DNA of 5,093 nt, taken from Sphingobacteriales bacterium (GTDB taxonomy: Bacteria; Bacteroidota; Bacteroidia; Chitinophagales; Chitinophagaceae). The notes below the pieces were generated by a model. It ran no database searches, was not told the DNA's origin, and saw nothing but the letters and a program-made list of their open reading frames with translations. The stretch's first letter is position 1, and each line of letters opens with the position of its first letter. Below are positions 1 through 5,093 of the stretch, in pieces. A program made the position numbers and the translations under genes. The stretch is from positions 1 to 5,093 of the forward strand of contig JAHEZF010000148.1 of NCBI GenBank assembly GCA_023251215.1. Direction: 5' to 3'.

Positions 1-611
1 CATCCCAACGCTGCGCCAAAGTCATTAGCCAAACTCCGGATATAAGTGCCGGTAGAACAAACAACCCGGAAGTGAACAACGGATGATCCGATAGCTACCG
101 GGTCAATTTTTATAATATCAAATTCTTTGATGAAAACTTTTCTCGGTTCAGGATTTACTTCCTTTCCGGCCCGTGCCAATTTATACATTCTTTTCCCTTT
201 TATTTTAATGGCTGAATGTACCGGTGGCACCTGCATGATCTCGCCTGTAAAATTTTTTGTTGCTGATATTATTTCGTTTTCCGAAATAGCTTCAACGGAC
301 TTGAAATTTTCCGGTTCACTTTCCAGGTCATAGGTAGGAGTTGTTGCGCCGAGTGTAATACTCCCTCTGTATTCTTTCTCCTGCGCCATGTATTCATTAA
401 TCTTTTTTGTGAATTTGCCGGTGCAGATAATAAGTAAACCGGTAGCCAGCGGATCCAGTGTTCCGGCATGACCGACTTTCCGGGTTTGTACAAGATTGCG
501 GATCTTTCTCACCGCATCAAAAGATGTCCATCCCAAAGGTTTGTTGATAAGCAAGACCTGTCCTTCTTCGAAGCCCCCTTCTCCTGAAGGGGCGTTAAAA
601 ACATCTTTCAT
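1..611 (-). CDS. truB: tRNA pseudouridine(55) synthase TruB, N-terminal part (3' end beyond window)
   Basis: TruB converts uridine 55 in the T-psi-C loop of most tRNAs to pseudouridine in the cytoplasm. The reading frame is open from ATG at 609-611 to the left edge: 203 codons visible, against roughly 230-310 for the family, so the C-terminus is missing. Motifs seen: LLINKPLGWTSFD (20-32), GHAGTLDPLATGLL (47-60) with the presumed catalytic Asp53, KEYRG (79-83) whose Tyr81 matches the active-site Tyr, TPTYD (91-95), VPPVHSAIKIKGKRMYKLAR (128-147) and STGTYIRSLANDFG (186-199). ATG 611 is the only sensible start: the next Met (residue 75) lies beyond the catalytic motif. Residues about 6-14 (NAPSGEGGF) look like an extra insertion before the usual EGQVLLINKP start and are encoded by a palindrome (575-592). 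The gene lies 66 bp after the DUF58 gene, in the same direction, with a promoter-like motif directly upstream. Family assignment is essentially certain. Confidence 0.97.
   Translation of the reverse strand, partial: MKDVFNAPSGEGGFEEGQVLLINKPLGWTSFDAVRKIRNLVQTRKVGHAGTLDPLATGLLIICTGKFTKKINEYMAQEKEYRGSITLGATTPTYDLESEPENFKSVEAISENEIISATKNFTGEIMQVPPVHSAIKIKGKRMYKLARAGKEVNPEPRKVFIKEFDIIKIDPVAIGSSVVHFRVVCSTGTYIRSLANDFGAALG
575..592. repeat. Short palindrome inside the truB 5' coding region
   Basis: CCCCTTC (575-581) and GAAGGGG (586-592) form a perfect 7-bp inverted repeat around a TCCT loop. It lies within codons about 7-13 of truB. It shares the 9-mer CCCTTCTCC (576-584) with the first arm of the intergenic hairpin at 3079-3087, which suggests a degenerate member of the same palindromic repeat family that kept the truB frame open. 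A G/C-rich hairpin this near the start codon could also affect translation. The palindrome is seen directly; its origin as a repeat insertion is inferred. Confidence 0.6.
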
Positions 612-615
612 ATTG

Positions 616-623
616 CAAATGTA
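616..623 (-). promoter_or_regulatory. Possible Bacteroidota -7 promoter element for truB
   Basis: Read on the minus strand, this is TACATTTG, an exact match to the Bacteroidota sigma-ABfr -7 consensus TAnnTTTG. It ends only 4 nt before the truB ATG, so a transcript starting a few bases downstream would have almost no leader. The -33 element is weak: CTG (643-645) sits at a 19-nt spacing instead of TTG, and true TTGs (639-641 and 635-637) have spacings of only 15 and 11 nt. It is the only such match I found just upstream of a gene start in this window. A chance match is possible. Confidence 0.4.
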
Positions 624-645
624 AGTTCTGTTTACAAGCAACCAG

Positions 646-668
646 TCCCGAAGGGATGCCTTTGGCAT
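646..668. repeat. Small double-hairpin element between the DUF58 gene and truB
   Basis: Two adjoining small palindromes overlap by one base: TCCC-GAA-GGGA (646-656) and ATGCC-TTT-GGCAT (656-668). They fill a third of the 66-bp gap between the DUF58 stop (678-680) and the truB ATG (609-611). The combination resembles short dispersed intergenic repeats I recall from Bacteroidota genomes. No U-run follows on the minus strand, so it does not look like an intrinsic terminator. The dispersed-repeat status is from memory and cannot be tested in one window. Confidence 0.5.
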
Positions 669-677
669 AACCAGAAA

Positions 678-2003
678 CTAGATAGACATTCTCGTTTTCA
701 ACTCCAGGTACTTGTTCACTGTATTTACAGTAAGGTTTTCCGGGGTTGTGAGAATGGAGGGTATCCCATTTTTGTGCAGCTCTTTTACCATCAGCCTTTT
801 TTCGTAGGCAAATTTTTCAGCAATGGTTTTAATATATATGTCTTCCAGTAACGTGGCTTTTTTTTCAAGGAGCGATTTTAATTCTGTATTCTCAAAAAAC
901 ACCACCAGCAGTAAATGATAGTGAGCAATCTTTTTTAAAGCCGGCATCACCCGCTGCAAACTCTCCGGCGATTCAAAGTTGGTAAATAATACCAGCAGGC
1001 TGCGGTTGGTGATGCGGTTACGGATAACAGAAAATAATTTTTCAAAATCAGATTCCAGAAACCCGGTCTTTTGTTTGTATAAAGTTTCCAGCACCAGGTT
1101 CATTTGTGTTGGTTTTTTGTCGGCTGGTAAAAAAGTATCAAGTTCTTTTTCAAATGTGATGATCCCTGCTTTATCCTGCTTCACCAGCGCCACATTAGAT
1201 AATACCAGTGATGCATTAATGGAGTGATCAAGCAGGGTCATCCCTTCAAACGGCATTTTCATCACTCTGCCTTTGTTGATGAGGCAATAAACCTGCTGGC
1301 TTCGTTCATCGGTATAATTATTTACCATCAGTCCATCCTTGCGGGCAGTTGCCTTCCAGTTGATAGTCCGGTAATCATCACCCCGAACATATTCCTTGAT
1401 CTGTTCAAATTCCATGCTGTGGCCAATCTTACGGATACGTTTCACACCTACTTCCTGTAAGCGGTTACTTACTGCCAGCAACTGGTATCGGCGCATTTGT
1501 ATATACGATGGATATACTTTTACTGTTTGCCTTGCCGGAAAAGTATATCGCCTCTTCACCAACTGCAGAGGTACATAGGCATATACATTGATATTATCAA
1601 AAACATACTCACCTCTTGTGGTAGGACGAAGTAAATATCCCATTTCCTGTTCTGCATTGCGGCCAATGTTTGTCTTTAGAAGCCATTTTCTTTCCTGGAA
1701 TTGAACAGGTAACTCATCAATAATACTCAGGCGTACAGAAAAGCTATATTGATTGACCAAACGAAGAATGACCTTATTGGAATCACCGATACTGAAACGG
1801 TCCGGTACAATTCTTTCAGCAATGATCCCTTTTTTTTTACTATAAGCAAGGAGAAAATCAATAACCACTGCAATGCCAAGTAATAACAATATCAATCCGC
1901 CAAAACGAAACAATACCGGGTAGAAATAACTCAACACAAATACCACAGCCGCCGCCCCGGCGATGTAGTAAACGATTTTATTTAAGTAAAATGATTTTAG
2001 CAC
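678..2003 (-). CDS. DUF58 domain protein, membrane-anchored with vWA-like fold
   Basis: A 441-residue DUF58 protein, the usual partner of MoxR ATPases; its exact biochemical role is unknown. Two N-terminal membrane segments lie at about 12-32 and 35-54. A beta-rich region (about 60-165) follows, then the DUF58 signature at about 195-221 (HSMEFEQIKEYVRGDDYRTI, then NWKATAR) and a vWA-like C-terminal domain, presumably cytoplasmic. The vWA-like motif reads LINKGRVMKMPF (241-252), with Asn243 where relatives, as I recall, carry Asp. The start is GTG at 2001-2003: an in-frame TAA lies two codons upstream and the next Met is residue 121, past both membrane segments, so GTG is the best choice. No Shine-Dalgarno sequence is visible close by. 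The gene follows the moxR-type gene by 66 bp on the same strand and is probably cotranscribed with it. The family call is secure; the function is inferred from context. Confidence 0.95.
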   Translation of the reverse strand: MLKSFYLNKIVYYIAGAAAVVFVLSYFYPVLFRFGGLILLLLGIAVVIDFLLAYSKKKGIIAERIVPDRFSIGDSNKVILRLVNQYSFSVRLSIIDELPVQFQERKWLLKTNIGRNAEQEMGYLLRPTTRGEYVFDNINVYAYVPLQLVKRRYTFPARQTVKVYPSYIQMRRYQLLAVSNRLQEVGVKRIRKIGHSMEFEQIKEYVRGDDYRTINWKATARKDGLMVNNYTDERSQQVYCLINKGRVMKMPFEGMTLLDHSINASLVLSNVALVKQDKAGIITFEKELDTFLPADKKPTQMNLVLETLYKQKTGFLESDFEKLFSVIRNRITNRSLLVLFTNFESPESLQRVMPALKKIAHYHLLLVVFFENTELKSLLEKKATLLEDIYIKTIAEKFAYEKRLMVKELHKNGIPSILTTPENLTVNTVNKYLELKTRMSI

Positions 2004-2032
2004 TTCTTAACAGTTATTTGATATTTCCTTTT

Positions 2033-2060
2033 CAGATTATTAATTACTAATTATTAATTA
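2033..2060. repeat. AT-rich 14-nt tandem repeat between the moxR-type and DUF58 genes
   Basis: Two adjacent 14-nt units, CAGATTATTAATTA (2033-2046) and CTAATTATTAATTA (2047-2060), agree at 12 of 14 positions and are rich in TTAATTA half-palindromes. They occupy the middle of the 66-bp gap between the MoxR stop (2070-2072) and the DUF58 GTG. This could be simple low-complexity DNA, a binding site for a dimeric regulator, or an unstructured A/U-rich leader that helps DUF58 translation. No -7/-33 promoter match accompanies it. Confidence 0.45.
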
Positions 2061-2069
2061 ATGATTTTC

Positions 2070-3047
2070 TCACCTCGGCACATCCATTCCCTGTATTATC
2101 TGCCTGATCACTTCATCTTCAGTTATTCCTTCCATTTCTTTATCAGGCGACAGGATAATGCGGTGACGAAGCACCGGTGCTACTACTTCCAGTATATCTT
2201 CCGGCGTTACAAAGTCACGGCCATGCATGGCGGCCATAGCTTTTGAAGCATTCATGATTGCCAACGATGCCCGGGGTGAAGCGCCTAAGTATATTGATTT
2301 ATGATTTCTTGTCTGCTGAATAAGCTTTGCTATGAATTGCAACAATTTTTCTTCAATAATCAGCATTTTTATTTGCTGCCGTAATACTACCACCTGCTGT
2401 GCCCCCAATGCAGGCTTAACCATGTCTAATGCTTGTGTGTTGCCCATATTATGAAATTGAGTAAGAATGGTCACTTCCTCTGCTTCATTGGGATAAGGCA
2501 CTACGATCTTAAAAAGAAAACGATCCAATTGTGCTTCAGGTAAACGGTAGGTTCCTTCCTGCTCAATGGGGTTTTGAGTAGCCAGCACCATAAATGGTGA
2601 AGCCATCAGATAAGTTTTACCATCAACAGTAGCCTGGCGTTCTTCCATAACTTCCAGCAAAGCCGATTGGGTTTTAGCAGGCGCCCGGTTGATCTCATCT
2701 ACCAATACAATATTGCTGAATACAGGACCTTTCTTAAATTCAAAACTGGCTTCTTTAGGATTAAACACCGGTGTGCCCAGTACATCAGAAGGCATAAGAT
2801 CGGGTGTAAACTGAATGCGGGAAAAACCGGCATCCACACTTTTGGCCACCAGCTTTGCTGTTAATGTTTTCGCCACACCGGGCACTCCTTCAATCAATAC
2901 ATGACCATCGGCCAATAATGCAGTAATGATCAGTTTTACCATTTCATCCTGTCCAACAATGATCTTTTTGATCTCATTGCGAATGGACATAACAGCCTGG
3001 TTCAGGACGGTAAGATCGGTTCTTTGCTGAAAAATTTGTTCTTCCAT
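2070..3047 (-). CDS. MoxR-family AAA+ ATPase
   Basis: A complete 325-residue MoxR-type AAA+ ATPase, a usual length for the family. MoxR proteins are cytoplasmic chaperone-like ATPases thought to remodel or activate partners carrying vWA-type domains. Motifs in order: VGQDEMVK (31-38) at the start of the AAA+ core; Walker A GVPGVAKT (54-61); FTPDLMPSDVLG (80-91); Walker B IVLVDEINRAP (113-123) with Asp117 and Glu118; sensor-1 ATQNPIEQEGTY (156-167) with Asn159; LPEAQLDRFLF (169-179) with the candidate arginine finger Arg176; and sensor-2 GASPRA (255-260) with Arg259. All ATPase residues are present, so it should be active. Start ATG is 3045-3047 and stop TGA 2070-2072. It lies between the DUF4350 gene (129-bp gap holding a palindromic repeat) and the DUF58 gene (66-bp gap), a classic MoxR-DUF58 pair. 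The specific target cannot be told from sequence, so no gene symbol is given. Confidence 0.97.
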   Translation of the reverse strand: MEEQIFQQRTDLTVLNQAVMSIRNEIKKIIVGQDEMVKLIITALLADGHVLIEGVPGVAKTLTAKLVAKSVDAGFSRIQFTPDLMPSDVLGTPVFNPKEASFEFKKGPVFSNIVLVDEINRAPAKTQSALLEVMEERQATVDGKTYLMASPFMVLATQNPIEQEGTYRLPEAQLDRFLFKIVVPYPNEAEEVTILTQFHNMGNTQALDMVKPALGAQQVVVLRQQIKMLIIEEKLLQFIAKLIQQTRNHKSIYLGASPRASLAIMNASKAMAAMHGRDFVTPEDILEVVAPVLRHRIILSPDKEMEGITEDEVIRQIIQGMDVPR

Positions 3048-3077
3048 AATATATGTTTATAAAGTTTGTCGCCTTAC

Positions 3078-3170
3078 TCCCTTCTCCATTTATGGAGAAG
3101 GGTCGGGGATGAGGTTGTGCTTTTTTTGGCCTCACCCCCTGCCCCTCTCCTTTCGGAGAGGGGTGAGATG
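3078..3170. repeat. Multi-hairpin palindromic intergenic repeat element
   Basis: A G/C-rich element of about 90 bp fills most of the gap between the DUF4350 and moxR-type genes. It has three hairpins: CCCTTCTCCA/TGGAGAAGGG (3079-3088 with 3093-3102, 10 bp, TTTA loop); an imperfect one pairing 3105-3114 with 3130-3138 (one bulged A at 3109); and CCCCTCTCC/GGAGAGGGG (3142-3150 with 3155-3163, 9 bp, TTTC loop). In addition CTCACCCC (3131-3138) is the exact complement of GGGGTGAG (3160-3167), allowing alternative folding. Its C/T-rich versus G/A-rich strand bias is unlike the surrounding genes. I recall similar elements as dispersed, non-coding repeats in Bacteroidota. In an mRNA spanning the operon it could affect stability or read-through. 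No U-run follows the hairpins on the minus strand. Confidence 0.75.
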
Positions 3171-3176
3171 AAACGG

Positions 3177-4409
3177 TTATGTTTTTTTATAAAATGATTC
3201 TAAATCTTTATGAAACTGAATTAATTCTTTATGACCAATGACCGGTGCATCATCAACGTACTTTATAAAAGAAACAATCCCTCTTATCTCAGATTCTTCA
3301 CAACCTGATTTGAAACGGAGATTTTTTACAAATTCATCATCCAATACACCCGTTGGTAATTTATATTTATTCCGGACATGCTCCAGGAAATAAGCTCCCA
3401 TTTTCCGGCAAAGATTTTTATGATCTCCTTTATCATAATATAAACGGCCGATTGTTCTTACAAAATCTATCGAATCGTTTTCTGGTTTAGTAACCACCGG
3501 AATATACCGCTGCTTTCTGCGCATTTCCAGTAACACAAAAATTAATAAGGTAAAAATAGCCGTTAACAGTGCAGCTTTCAGGGCCGGGTAACGGAATAAC
3601 ACATTCAGCCAGTTTTGCCGAGTTTGAGGCCTTTCCCTGTAATTTCTTTTATGCAGGTAATACTCATCCCATACAACCCGATTAGTATTGGGACTGATCA
3701 CCGACAAGGCTTTTTCATAATACCCGATATTATTTTTATGCAGCAAAAAATAATTGCTGAAAGCAAGCGGAACCAACTGAACATAAAAGTTTCCCTTACC
3801 TGCCTTCAAGTGAATAAAATTTGGGTGGCCCATTTTATCATAACCCAGGATCTCTGTTGTAGCAGAATCAATATTATAAAACCAACCTGAATACCCGCTA
3901 CCGGGATAAGTATAGGTAACGGTTTTTTTATAAGGAGGGCTGGAAAGAGTAACCGAAAGGCTATCCTTTACTGCACCTTCATCTGTGAAAAAGATTGTTG
4001 TGTTTATTGCACTGGTTTTGCAACCCAGCATATTTTCCGCATCTTCGGAAAGTGTTCTTGCACTGATAAAAACATCGTTGCCGTTTTCAACAAAAGTGAT
4101 CATCCTTTTCATTTCGTATTCACTCGCATTTAATCTTCCGGCTACCACGATAAATGCCTGGCCTGAATGATAATTATACAGGGAATCCCAGTAACCAGGC
4201 TCATGCCGGTTACTGTAAATGGCCGCATCAGGGAAAAGATATTTGAGATGCTTCCAGGCTACATAAGTTCCGTAAGGTATCTTATCCTGTTTACGCAGCG
4301 TTATCCTTTCGTCAAGGCGACGGTTCGATTTATTACTGCTGGTTATAAACAACAGGGTGAGGGCTGCTGCCAGCAATAAAACAAGAATATATGACAGGTA
4401 TTTATTCAA
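3177..4409 (-). CDS. DUF4350 domain membrane protein
   Basis: A 410-residue protein of the DUF4350 type; molecular function unknown. One N-terminal membrane segment (about 5-22) and a second at about 276-295, followed by basic residues (RRKQR, 297-301), place residues about 25-270 outside the cytoplasmic membrane and the C-terminal 110 residues inside. DUF4350 is related to the class I glutamine-amidotransferase-like fold: AFIVVAGRLNASEYEMKRMI (85-104) and FVENGNDVFISA (106-117) fit its early strand-helix-strand pattern, but no catalytic Cys elbow is evident, so a binding role is more likely than catalysis. The cytoplasmic tail is helical and charged and could contact MoxR. The start is TTG at 4407-4409, 5 bp after the DUF4129 stop, suggesting translational coupling; no ATG gives a better N-terminus because the next Met is residue 100. 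The stop is TAA at 3177-3179. The family call rests on architecture and context and is fairly sure. Confidence 0.85.
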   Translation of the reverse strand: MNKYLSYILVLLLAAALTLLFITSSNKSNRRLDERITLRKQDKIPYGTYVAWKHLKYLFPDAAIYSNRHEPGYWDSLYNYHSGQAFIVVAGRLNASEYEMKRMITFVENGNDVFISARTLSEDAENMLGCKTSAINTTIFFTDEGAVKDSLSVTLSSPPYKKTVTYTYPGSGYSGWFYNIDSATTEILGYDKMGHPNFIHLKAGKGNFYVQLVPLAFSNYFLLHKNNIGYYEKALSVISPNTNRVVWDEYYLHKRNYRERPQTRQNWLNVLFRYPALKAALLTAIFTLLIFVLLEMRRKQRYIPVVTKPENDSIDFVRTIGRLYYDKGDHKNLCRKMGAYFLEHVRNKYKLPTGVLDDEFVKNLRFKSGCEESEIRGIVSFIKYVDDAPVIGHKELIQFHKDLESFYKKT

Positions 4410-4414
4410 ATTTA

Positions 4415-5093
4415 TTATTTCAACTGGTTTTCAAAATTGTCAATTTCTTTTTTTATGACCGAATAAGCATCTTCATTCACTTCAAAAAGGCCATACCAGC
4501 TGTATTCATAATTCCGGGTAATGCGAAAAAAATCAGAATAATAACGGGTGGCATGTAACTGAACCAGGTAATCGAGATTGGTTTTATCCTGTGTATAGCG
4601 TATAATATTCTTCTGTGAAAGATTTTTAAGTATCCGCAAAAAAAGCAAACGGACAGCCAGCCGGTAGTTACCCTGTTGTGCTGCTTTATCAATCTCTTTC
4701 TGGTAATTGATGGCAAATATATCTTCGGTGGCAAGCTCTTCTTCCTTTCCCTCTTCATCAATCATCTTCTTCTTTTTACGGAATAAACCTATATTGCTGC
4801 CGGCAAGATACCACATGAGAAAACCTGCAAAGCCGCCAATGATGATCAGCCATAATAAAGTTTGAAACCAGCTCCTCTGTCCCAAAGGCACATACCGGTT
4901 CTGTAGTTTTCTTTTTTCCTTTTCAAATATGGCATTGGCATACCAGAAATCATCATCGTTTTGTAACTGCTTTACCAGGCTATCCGGCAGTTGGCGCAAT
5001 TGAATAGAGTCTGTCAACTGCTTTGCCTGTGACTTTTGGAGAAAATAATCCGGCTTTTTTTCTTCTGTAGTCTCTGCAAGGGTTACTTCCTGT
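4415..5093 (-). CDS. DUF4129 domain membrane protein, C-terminal part (5' end beyond window)
   Basis: The frame stays open to the right edge of the window, giving 225 visible residues; the true start lies outside. A TTG at 5015-5017 would be an internal start but is not needed, since open codons continue upstream of it. Visible layout: a polar stretch with RQLPDSLVKQL (33-43) and DDDFWYANAIF (46-56), typical of the pre-membrane part of these proteins; one membrane segment (about 77-97, WFQTLLWLIIIGGFAGFLMW at 75-94); a charged linker with KKKK and EEGKEEE; then the cytoplasmic DUF4129 domain (about 128-215) with AVRLLFLRILKNLSQK (146-161) and RNYEYSWYGLFEV (193-205). The stop TAA (4415-4417) is 5 bp before the DUF4350 start. 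It is the most upstream visible member of the MoxR-associated operon. Biochemical function is unknown. The missing N-terminus may contain a signal peptide, which cannot be seen here. Confidence 0.88.
   Translation of the reverse strand, partial: QEVTLAETTEEKKPDYFLQKSQAKQLTDSIQLRQLPDSLVKQLQNDDDFWYANAIFEKEKRKLQNRYVPLGQRSWFQTLLWLIIIGGFAGFLMWYLAGSNIGLFRKKKKMIDEEGKEEELATEDIFAINYQKEIDKAAQQGNYRLAVRLLFLRILKNLSQKNIIRYTQDKTNLDYLVQLHATRYYSDFFRITRNYEYSWYGLFEVNEDAYSVIKKEIDNFENQLK

Noticed and set aside
127..333. Plus-strand open frame opposite truB (68 codons)
   Set aside because: Lies entirely antisense to the well-conserved TruB coding sequence and its product resembles nothing I recognise; a shadow frame.
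269..493. Minus-strand open frame in another phase of truB (74 codons)
   Set aside because: Out of frame with the TruB motifs, which are continuous in the real frame across the same bases.
979..1578. Three plus-strand frames opposite the DUF58 gene
   Set aside because: All are antisense to conserved DUF58 motifs and have low-complexity products without domains.
2061..2864. Plus-strand frames opposite the moxR-type gene
   Set aside because: They overlap intact AAA+ motifs on the other strand and have no recognisable product.
3061..3069. TAAAGTTTG-like promoter box near the moxR-type start
   Set aside because: It is on the plus strand, pointing away from moxR, and has three rather than two bases between TA and TTTG.
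3079..3102. Intrinsic terminator between the DUF4350 and moxR-type genes
   Set aside because: The hairpin is strong, but no U-run follows on the minus-strand transcript; the seven-T tract at 3121-3127 is on the plus strand, where no gene ends. A repeat element explains it better.
3078..3170. CRISPR array
   Set aside because: The repeated parts are inverted palindromes with different stems and loops, with no regularly spaced direct repeats or unique spacers.
4477..4761. 94-codon minus-strand frame inside the DUF4129 gene
   Set aside because: It is an alternate phase of a gene whose real frame carries the membrane segment and DUF4129 motifs; its product has unnatural composition.

Overview
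The window looks like a chromosomal segment from a member of the Bacteroidota, probably of the Chitinophagaceae type. This rests on the protein style (Bacteroidota-type DUF58, DUF4129 and TruB sequences), the A/T-rich gene starts without Shine-Dalgarno sequences, a TAnnTTTG-type -7 promoter match, and short G/C-rich palindromic repeats in the intergenic spaces. The taxonomic call is recognition from memory, not a search result.

Every gene lies on the minus strand, so transcription runs from high to low coordinates. In transcription order they are: a DUF4129 membrane protein (4415 to beyond 5093, 5' end outside the window); a DUF4350 membrane protein (3177-4409, TTG start, 5 bp after the previous stop); a 129-bp gap filled mostly by a multi-hairpin palindromic repeat (about 3078-3170); a MoxR-type AAA+ ATPase (2070-3047); a 66-bp AT-rich gap with a 14-nt tandem repeat; a DUF58 membrane protein (678-2003, GTG start); a 66-bp gap with a small double hairpin and a promoter-like motif; and the 5' two-thirds or so of truB (1-611, continuing past the left edge).

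The first four genes form the familiar MoxR/DUF58/DUF4129/DUF4350 cluster. The likely picture is a cytoplasmic MoxR AAA+ chaperone that acts with the membrane-anchored, vWA-like DUF58 protein, while the DUF4129 and DUF4350 proteins are membrane partners of the complex. The physiological target of this cluster is not established; assembly of envelope or redox complexes and stress resistance have been suggested for relatives. truB encodes the tRNA pseudouridine-55 synthase and is probably functionally unrelated. It may have its own promoter so close to its ATG that the mRNA would be almost leaderless.

No tRNA, rRNA, CRISPR array, transposase or prophage gene was seen. There is no gene-free stretch over 300 bases. 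The most unusual features are small: a palindromic repeat-like insertion apparently translated in frame near the N-terminus of TruB, the intergenic repeat inside the MoxR operon, two consecutive non-ATG starts, and an Asn where an Asp is expected in the DUF58 vWA-like motif. I found no clear evidence of a wholly new system.
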